From the NCBI GenBank assembly GCA_023417285.1, contig JAEZFR010000030.1, positions 1-10,547 on the forward strand: DNA of 10,547 bases, read 5' to 3'. The position numbers and the translations under genes are program-made. Of this stretch, positions 5,623 through 10,547 are shown piece after piece. The number at the start of each line of letters is the position of its first letter. The stretch's first letter is position 1. Source of the stretch: Bacillota bacterium. GTDB taxonomy: Bacteria > Bacillota > Clostridia > Acetivibrionales > DSM-1351. The notes below the pieces were generated by a model. It worked only from the letters and a program-made list of their open reading frames with translations, made no database searches and was not told where the DNA came from.

Positions 5623-7050
5623 CTACTTTTCTAACTCCATTAGCATTATATCTAACTTATCATATAAATAATCTGCAGCCTCCTCCTTCTTCAATTTATT
5701 TTCCAGCATACAAATAATGTCTTTATTGGATAAACTAATTATTAATTTTCCATTTTCACGCAAAATGCCTTTTATAGCCTTTTCAGCATTATTATCACTG
5801 CCATTACAAGACAAAATAATAGCAACTCCTCTGAGCGCCTTTGCATAAAGATATTTTTCAGTAGTATATATTTCTTTTTGTGTTATAAAATTAGAATAGT
5901 TTTTATATTCAAAGATTATGTACTTAGAATTAAAAAAATCTTCTATGAACTTCCAAAACGGATTTATTTTTTCATCCTTTATTTTACATATCAGATCAAA
6001 TCGATATAAATCATCATTTGACTTCTTTTGTTCTTGCCATACGGATAAATCATCTATGAATAATTCTTTTAAAACATTTGTACACAATTTTTCATATGTA
6101 GAACTCAAATTTTTCTTAGGCTGCCAGAACTTTAATTTATCTATATATTCTTCAATAGCATTCTTTTCTTTATTTTCTTTTTTCTCAGTATTAAGTGGAG
6201 TAAAATCTAGAAATGGCTCTTCATATGTAATATCATCTAACGAATACTCAATAATTGAAAGCAACTGATTCCTCAGATATTCATTATTATTTACCAAATA
6301 TAAAATATTCTTAATATCAAGGATTAGCACTCCGTTTGTATTAATAATTTTTCTCTGATTTTCGTCTATCACATTTCCCAAAATAAGTATAATCCTATTT
6401 TGAATATTAATATCTAATTCTCTTCTTTTTTCGATATCACGTAAAATATCTTTAATTCGACCGGTTTCAATATATTTACTCCTATAAAACTTTATCTCCA
6501 CATAATAGGTAATATTCTCTTTGTCTATAATTAAATCCCATCCGTTAACAACTGTATTTGAGTTTCTTACTTGAAAATTATCCTTAACATTCCATCCAAC
6601 GTAAGTTAATATGTTTGAAATTAATTTTTCAAAGAGCATCCCCCTTTGAAATGAACTCATTTTAAAAGTATCTAATGCATTAACAACCTTTGAATTCAAG
6701 TCATCATATGTTTCCCAATTATATATTGCTTGTCTACGTAATAAATTAGTTGAATATTTAATTGTGAGTTTTTCTAATTTTTCAATATCTTTTACGAAAG
6801 TAATTATTTGCTTACCAAGTTGTGCTGCGTACTCAATTTCCTTTAATATAAATGGGTTCATGGTACTTTTTAAAACAAAAATACATAAACTTGCTTTAGA
6901 GATTTCCAATCTTATCGATTCAGATATAGAATTTTGCGGATTCTTCAACAATACATCATATTCAGATTCCATGATTGACTTTTTTAATTTTAATACACTA
7001 TCTTTTCCTATATCAAGATCATATGACAAATACACTTTCTTTCGTTCCAT
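5623..7050 (-). CDS. TIR-like / double PD-(D/E)XK nuclease-like protein, probable defence effector, 475 aa
   Basis: Three domains can be read. Residues 1-115 are TIR-like: KKVYLSYD at the start, a SISESIRLEISKASLCIFVLK pattern, and NPFILKEIEYAAQLGKQIITF, where Glu71 or Glu73 sits where TIR NADases carry the catalytic Glu. Residues about 135-255 look like an Mrr-type restriction fold: Glu141 (LFEKL), Asp172 (NGWDLII) and Glu185-x-Lys187 (YYVEIKFYRS). Residues about 318-470 look like a second PD-(D/E)XK fold: Glu320 (YEKL), Asp352 (RFDLI), Glu381-x-Lys383 (IFEYKNY) and Gln391. A charged linker (285-305) separates the two. The ATG at 7050 has GGAG 13 nt upstream, slightly far. It follows hamB on the same strand across a decayed gene, with no terminator between. 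It could sense and cut foreign DNA, deplete NAD, or both. Function is inferred; whether the TIR site is active is unclear. Confidence 0.75.
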   Translation of the reverse strand: MERKKVYLSYDLDIGKDSVLKLKKSIMESEYDVLLKNPQNSISESIRLEISKASLCIFVLKSTMNPFILKEIEYAAQLGKQIITFVKDIEKLEKLTIKYSTNLLRRQAIYNWETYDDLNSKVVNALDTFKMSSFQRGMLFEKLISNILTYVGWNVKDNFQVRNSNTVVNGWDLIIDKENITYYVEIKFYRSKYIETGRIKDILRDIEKRRELDINIQNRIILILGNVIDENQRKIINTNGVLILDIKNILYLVNNNEYLRNQLLSIIEYSLDDITYEEPFLDFTPLNTEKKENKEKNAIEEYIDKLKFWQPKKNLSSTYEKLCTNVLKELFIDDLSVWQEQKKSNDDLYRFDLICKIKDEKINPFWKFIEDFFNSKYIIFEYKNYSNFITQKEIYTTEKYLYAKALRGVAIILSCNGSDNNAEKAIKGILRENGKLIISLSNKDIICMLENKLKKEEAADYLYDKLDIMLMELEK

Positions 7051-7066
7051 ATTAATTATGTCTCTC

Positions 7067-7324
7067 CTATTTTTCTAACATTCTATAATAACTACCTTTT
7101 AATTCACTCTGTTTTCCTATGATTTCTATAGCAACTTTGTCCATGTTCTACAATATAATCAATAATTTTTCTGTAACACATGCAGATTATACGTATTTAT
7201 CTGTACTTTTTACCATTTTATCCGTGCTTTTAACGCTCTCTTCTTTCAACCGATAGAAACACACCAAAAATCCAGACTTTAGCATTTTAAATTCAATCAT
7301 TTCTGTTTCGATTCCTAAATTCAT
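7067..7324 (-). pseudogene. Decayed AlbA_2-type ATP-binding/regulator gene with a large internal deletion
   Basis: An ATG at 7324 (AGAGGG upstream) opens a 45-codon frame to a TAA at 7187. It starts MNLGIETEMIEFK, which matches the usual first residues of AlbA_2 (Schlafen-like) regulator proteins. It then jumps straight to GFLVCFYR...KSTDKMVKSTDKYV, typical of the C-terminal part of the same proteins. Beyond the stop the same frame gives SACVTEKLLIIL, a second stop, then a stretch resembling their winged-helix end (KVAIEIIGKQSELKGSYYR) before a stop at 7067. A second frame supplies DYIVEHGQ in the gap, showing frameshifts. I read this as an internal deletion plus small lesions. Calling the family from so few residues is moderately uncertain. 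It starts 20 bp after the hamB stop. Confidence 0.55.
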
Positions 7325-7344
7325 ACCAATACCCTCTCGCACAG

Positions 7345-9726
7345 TTATTTTCTTTTCTCTAAAGCAATTATCGCGCGTCCATATAATCCCATCTCATACT
7401 CATCCATAAGTTCATTCAGAAGTCTCCTGTTCTTTTCCAAAAAGGCAACTGCTTCCTTAGCATTCATCTTTAGTATTAAGGGGAATTTTCTTTCTAATTG
7501 ACGTATAGTATCTATCGGGAACCCATATTCCACCAAAAAAAGCCCCAATTCGGTTGTAATGCCAAGTTCATAAAACCGAATAATTCCAGATAAATTGAAT
7601 TCATCCATTTTATAGCCTATTATTTTTCCCGCTTGCTGATACAGAGCTTCAAATAGACACAACAATTTCGGAACTTCATACTCAATAATGGTTCTTATTT
7701 GATCAAATGTATTTATATATGCTGTATCCATTTTATCTTCTGATGAATTGACTTCATCTTTTTCTAACTGTCTTATATGATACTCAAGAACACCCATGGT
7801 TCCATTTAAACTATATGTTGCCAACACTGCATTATATACAGTCCCCTTATTAATTTCTAAAATGCCTGTTTCAACAAATGAATCCAGCATAGGTTTTATT
7901 AATTTATTCGTCAAAAAATAGTTTATATTATGGGAATTATCAATAAGACCTTTAAATTTGTCAAAGTTACTAGCTTTCATAATATATTTTAAATATCTCT
8001 CTTGCTGATCCCTTGGATATAATCTATTTTTCACAAAAATTGAATTAGGTAAAATCTGTTTGTCAAAATTTTCTTCTCTATGCGATTTTATTTTTTTATT
8101 TTTTTCAGACAAGTCTTCAATTTCAGAATTATCAATATCTGTTTTTAATATATTTATTTCATCATACGTTTGGAAATTAAGTTGCATGTCGTCTATCTTT
8201 TCAATACTACGTTGTTTCGCGTTAGCATAAAAAACTCGTCCAATCGAATGATGATAATAGCGCCCAGCTCTTCCCTTTATATTTTTTAATGCAAATGCTG
8301 TCATGGTTGTATTTCCAACACTATTATTAATTACAACAACATTTTTTGCATTTGTATTGACACCCTCTATAATTGTCGAAGTACAAAACAAAAAATCAAA
8401 ATCTCCATTATTAAACATTTTTAAAATTTCATTCTGTATATATTTTGGAAATTTTCCATGATGAATACCTATTCCATTTTCTAAAGCCTTTATTAGGCTC
8501 CAATATGTCACGCTATTTTTATCGATTCCAAATTTTACATTGTATTTTCTTTTTAAATGATTAATAAAGATTTGTGGTATTTTACTTTCATTACAGTTAA
8601 TTGATTCAACAATTTCTTTTGTATATTGCATAGATCTAGTTGGGGTTGAGCAGTAAAATATTGCTTGTCCTAGTTTGTTCTCATACAAATACTTTGCTAT
8701 CCCACTAACTTTTTCTTTCGTAGTTGGACCTGCATGCTCATATAATTGTATTTTAGACTCACCAAGTACAGGATGAAATAATACGCTATTCATTTTCCAT
8801 GCATCAATTTCAATTCGCACCGTCGGTTCAAAATCCACTTGAAAAGTAGTTATATTATTCATTGACAAAAAGTTTCTCATTCCCCTTTTAACATTATCTA
8901 AATTCAAATATGGGCCTGCTAAGTAATATTCTTTTACCTGCTTAGCTAGTAGATATAAAGCAATCCGAAAGGCTTTAGCTCTCCCCCCTTTATCTGCTTT
9001 CGTTTCGCTTAATTCATCTGAATTAATTACACTGTCTTCATTTTTATCAAAATCTTCATCAATTTTATATACTTCATCAAAAAAGAAAAAATCTAGGATT
9101 AAATTTCGGTTGTCTGCTAATAACTTTAATGTTCTTTCTGGAGTAAGAATAAAAATATATTTATTTTCATTGCTAACCCCCGAATAAACATTATTTATCA
9201 CCTTATAGTCCAACTTGAATGCTTGAATTAAATTATTTATACTTTCAGTATTCTCGTTCAGTAAAGCAATTGTTGGAAAAACCAAGAGGATATTTTTATA
9301 TTTTTCTCTATTCAAATATATTATTTCTCTCAATAAAAATGTTTTCCCAAAAGAGGTGGGTGCGCTCACTAACATTCTTCTACTTTCAAGCATCATAAAC
9401 TTATCAACAATCTGCTTTTGTCTCTTATCAAGCAAATTATTGCTAAACACTTTGGATCTATAATAATTTTGAATAGTTTCGTGTTTAACATCATACAAAT
9501 CATCCTCTGAAAATTCATTCGCAGATATATTATGCTGTCCCTTAACGTATCCAAACATTCTTAACTTTTCAGATGCTTCAAATATAACACTTCTGTATAA
9601 CTCATTATTCATATATTCATCATTATCAGAAATATAACAAACTAAATCTCGTATTTGTTTTTCTGTATCGTCATTACCGTCTTCATACTCGTTAATTAAA
9701 TCAACCAACTTGTACAAATATTCCAT
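7345..9726 (-). CDS. hamB: HamB, superfamily 2 helicase of a Hachiman antiphage system, 793 aa
   Basis: This is an ATP-dependent nucleic-acid helicase/translocase. A helical N-terminal region of about 100 residues precedes the motor. Visible motifs are RQKQ (102-105), Walker A SAPTSFGKT (121-129), VFPTIALLNE (149-158), TPERT (195-199), Walker B FFFFDEVY (213-220), AGPY (270-273), IFYCSTP (356-362), GIHHGKFP (420-427), CTSTIIEGVNT (448-458) and the arginine-finger motif NIKGRAGR (482-489). About 300 C-terminal residues follow with no family I can name. The ATG at 9726 is 1 bp after the hamA stop, with GGGAGG in the last hamA codons, so the two are coupled. In known Hachiman systems HamB senses damaged or abnormal DNA and restrains, then releases, the HamA nuclease. 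The adjacent DUF1837 gene identifies the system. Confidence 0.9.
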   Translation of the reverse strand: MEYLYKLVDLINEYEDGNDDTEKQIRDLVCYISDNDEYMNNELYRSVIFEASEKLRMFGYVKGQHNISANEFSEDDLYDVKHETIQNYYRSKVFSNNLLDKRQKQIVDKFMMLESRRMLVSAPTSFGKTFLLREIIYLNREKYKNILLVFPTIALLNENTESINNLIQAFKLDYKVINNVYSGVSNENKYIFILTPERTLKLLADNRNLILDFFFFDEVYKIDEDFDKNEDSVINSDELSETKADKGGRAKAFRIALYLLAKQVKEYYLAGPYLNLDNVKRGMRNFLSMNNITTFQVDFEPTVRIEIDAWKMNSVLFHPVLGESKIQLYEHAGPTTKEKVSGIAKYLYENKLGQAIFYCSTPTRSMQYTKEIVESINCNESKIPQIFINHLKRKYNVKFGIDKNSVTYWSLIKALENGIGIHHGKFPKYIQNEILKMFNNGDFDFLFCTSTIIEGVNTNAKNVVVINNSVGNTTMTAFALKNIKGRAGRYYHHSIGRVFYANAKQRSIEKIDDMQLNFQTYDEINILKTDIDNSEIEDLSEKNKKIKSHREENFDKQILPNSIFVKNRLYPRDQQERYLKYIMKASNFDKFKGLIDNSHNINYFLTNKLIKPMLDSFVETGILEINKGTVYNAVLATYSLNGTMGVLEYHIRQLEKDEVNSSEDKMDTAYINTFDQIRTIIEYEVPKLLCLFEALYQQAGKIIGYKMDEFNLSGIIRFYELGITTELGLFLVEYGFPIDTIRQLERKFPLILKMNAKEAVAFLEKNRRLLNELMDEYEMGLYGRAIIALEKRK

Positions 9727-9727
9727 A

Positions 9728-10547
9728 TTATATTGCCTCCCTCTTTAATTCAATAATCTTATTTCTCAAATAATTTACATCCTTAATTGGGAATATGTAA
9801 AATACTAATTGATAAGGCAATTCAATCTCAATGGAAAACAACTCATCGTCAAACTTATTTCTTATTTCTTCCACTTCACTAATAATATGCTCTTTTAGTT
9901 TTTCTTCATTAACATAAATATCTTTTGTATATGCAATCAAACAAGGAATCTTTACCTTTACATTTTTACTCTTTAGGTAATCAACTAGTATATTTATCTT
10001 TTTCTCCGCTGTATAATTAAATTTTTGAGCTTCATAACAGATTTTATTTATATGTTGAAGCATTTTTTTTAGTTCCTCTGTATCACATTTATCAGCGATA
10101 TAAAAGGCTGTATCTGCAAAGTAATCTTTTTTAAATTTATCATTTAAGTCATCAACAATACTTTTTTTACAATAATCTTTTTTACCTGCTTTAGCTTGTC
10201 CTAACCAGATACAAATGTCTGAACTTTCTTTTGTAAAATACAGCGCATCATATCCTGTTATTTCTTTTTTACTCTTTATTTCAGTATGCTTAGCTCTAAT
10301 TACTAATTTTTCTGCATTTGGTGCATAAGCTTGAATAAAAATATCAAGTAAGACCTCTCCTAATGTACCATCTGTATCTGCATTTAATCGTTTTGGAAGT
10401 CTTTGACTATACGCATATTTTGCAGCCTCCCGTAAGTTATCAAGAATTTCAAGATCTTCATGAAGTTCTAAAACTTCCGATTCAGAAAATGCATAGAAAA
10501 TCATATCGTCAATTACTATTTTTACGACATCATCCATGGAAGTAGCC
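9728..10547 (-). CDS. hamA: HamA (DUF1837) nuclease of a Hachiman antiphage system, 5' end probably beyond the window
   Basis: The DUF1837-type core is visible: TLGEVLLDIFIQAY with Glu61, GYDALYF with Asp97, then ICIWLGQAKAGKKDY. Numbering is from the ATG at 10537. The last motif sits where PD-(D/E)XK enzymes have Glu-x-Lys; here it is Gln114-Ala-Lys116. In the studied E. coli Hachiman, HamA is a DNase whose Glu-x-Lys pair is needed for defence. That pair lies, as I recall, near residue 138, about 24 residues later than here. The frame stays open upstream of 10537 to the window edge and no Shine-Dalgarno precedes that ATG, so the true start is probably outside. HamB follows after 1 bp. The role is inferred as the effector that degrades DNA once HamB is triggered. 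The Gln substitution leaves activity uncertain, although QxK versions occur in Mrr-like nucleases. Confidence 0.85.
   Translation of the reverse strand, partial: ATSMDDVVKIVIDDMIFYAFSESEVLELHEDLEILDNLREAAKYAYSQRLPKRLNADTDGTLGEVLLDIFIQAYAPNAEKLVIRAKHTEIKSKKEITGYDALYFTKESSDICIWLGQAKAGKKDYCKKSIVDDLNDKFKKDYFADTAFYIADKCDTEELKKMLQHINKICYEAQKFNYTAEKKINILVDYLKSKNVKVKIPCLIAYTKDIYVNEEKLKEHIISEVEEIRNKFDDELFSIEIELPYQLVFYIFPIKDVNYLRNKIIELKREAI

Noticed and set aside
5918..7078. Two plus-strand open frames opposite the TIR/nuclease gene (5918-6268 and 6764-7078)
   Set aside because: They are antisense to a well-supported 475-aa gene and are Phe/Ser-rich as expected for the complement of Lys/Glu-rich coding. 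No ribosome binding site pattern or recognisable motif.
1..10547. CRISPR array, tRNA, rRNA or phage integration site
   Set aside because: No regularly spaced direct repeats, no cloverleaf-like sequence, no rRNA-like segment and no integrase were seen.

Overview
The window is AT-rich, with Lys/Ile/Asn-rich proteins, strong AGGAGG-type ribosome binding sites and closely packed genes. This suggests a low-GC Bacillota genome, most likely a gut-type clostridium (Lachnospiraceae-like). That placement is inference from composition and gene style. Every host gene reads on the minus strand; only the insertion sequence reads on the plus strand.

Positions 1-2925 (minus) hold an export-type operon. In order of transcription it encodes a small secreted protein (TTG start at 2925), a putative lipoprotein, a membrane-fusion-type adaptor, and the start of an ABC transporter ATPase that runs off the left edge. 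A 17-bp hairpin separates the first gene from the rest. The secreted protein is rich in Ser/Thr/Val/Gly beta strands and could be a bacteriocin-like or pore-forming cargo, but its family is not recognised. A gene-free, very AT-rich stretch of about 650 bp (2926-3579) lies upstream and may hold the operon's control region.

Positions 3580-5265 hold a GRAM-domain gene cut off at its 5' end by an intact IS256-family element (about 3907-5265) with a complete DDE transposase, matching inverted repeats, and a long hairpin that would bury the transposase start codon. No target-site duplication is visible, so the flanks have probably been rearranged. Positions 5266-5622 hold no convincing gene. They contain a strong minus-strand terminator, an unusual G-rich block and an AT-rich hairpin.

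Positions 5623-10547 (minus) hold an antiphage defence locus. HamA (DUF1837 nuclease) and HamB (superfamily 2 helicase) form a Hachiman system, one base apart. Twenty bases after hamB comes a decayed remnant of an AlbA_2-type regulator gene, then a 475-aa protein that appears to combine an N-terminal TIR-like domain with two successive PD-(D/E)XK nuclease-like domains. No terminator is visible between hamB and this gene, so it may be co-transcribed with Hachiman as an accessory effector. HamA has Gln-Ala-Lys where the canonical motif is Glu-x-Lys. The most notable parts are the triple-domain TIR/nuclease protein next to Hachiman and the uncharacterised secreted-protein/lipoprotein/adaptor/ABC operon.
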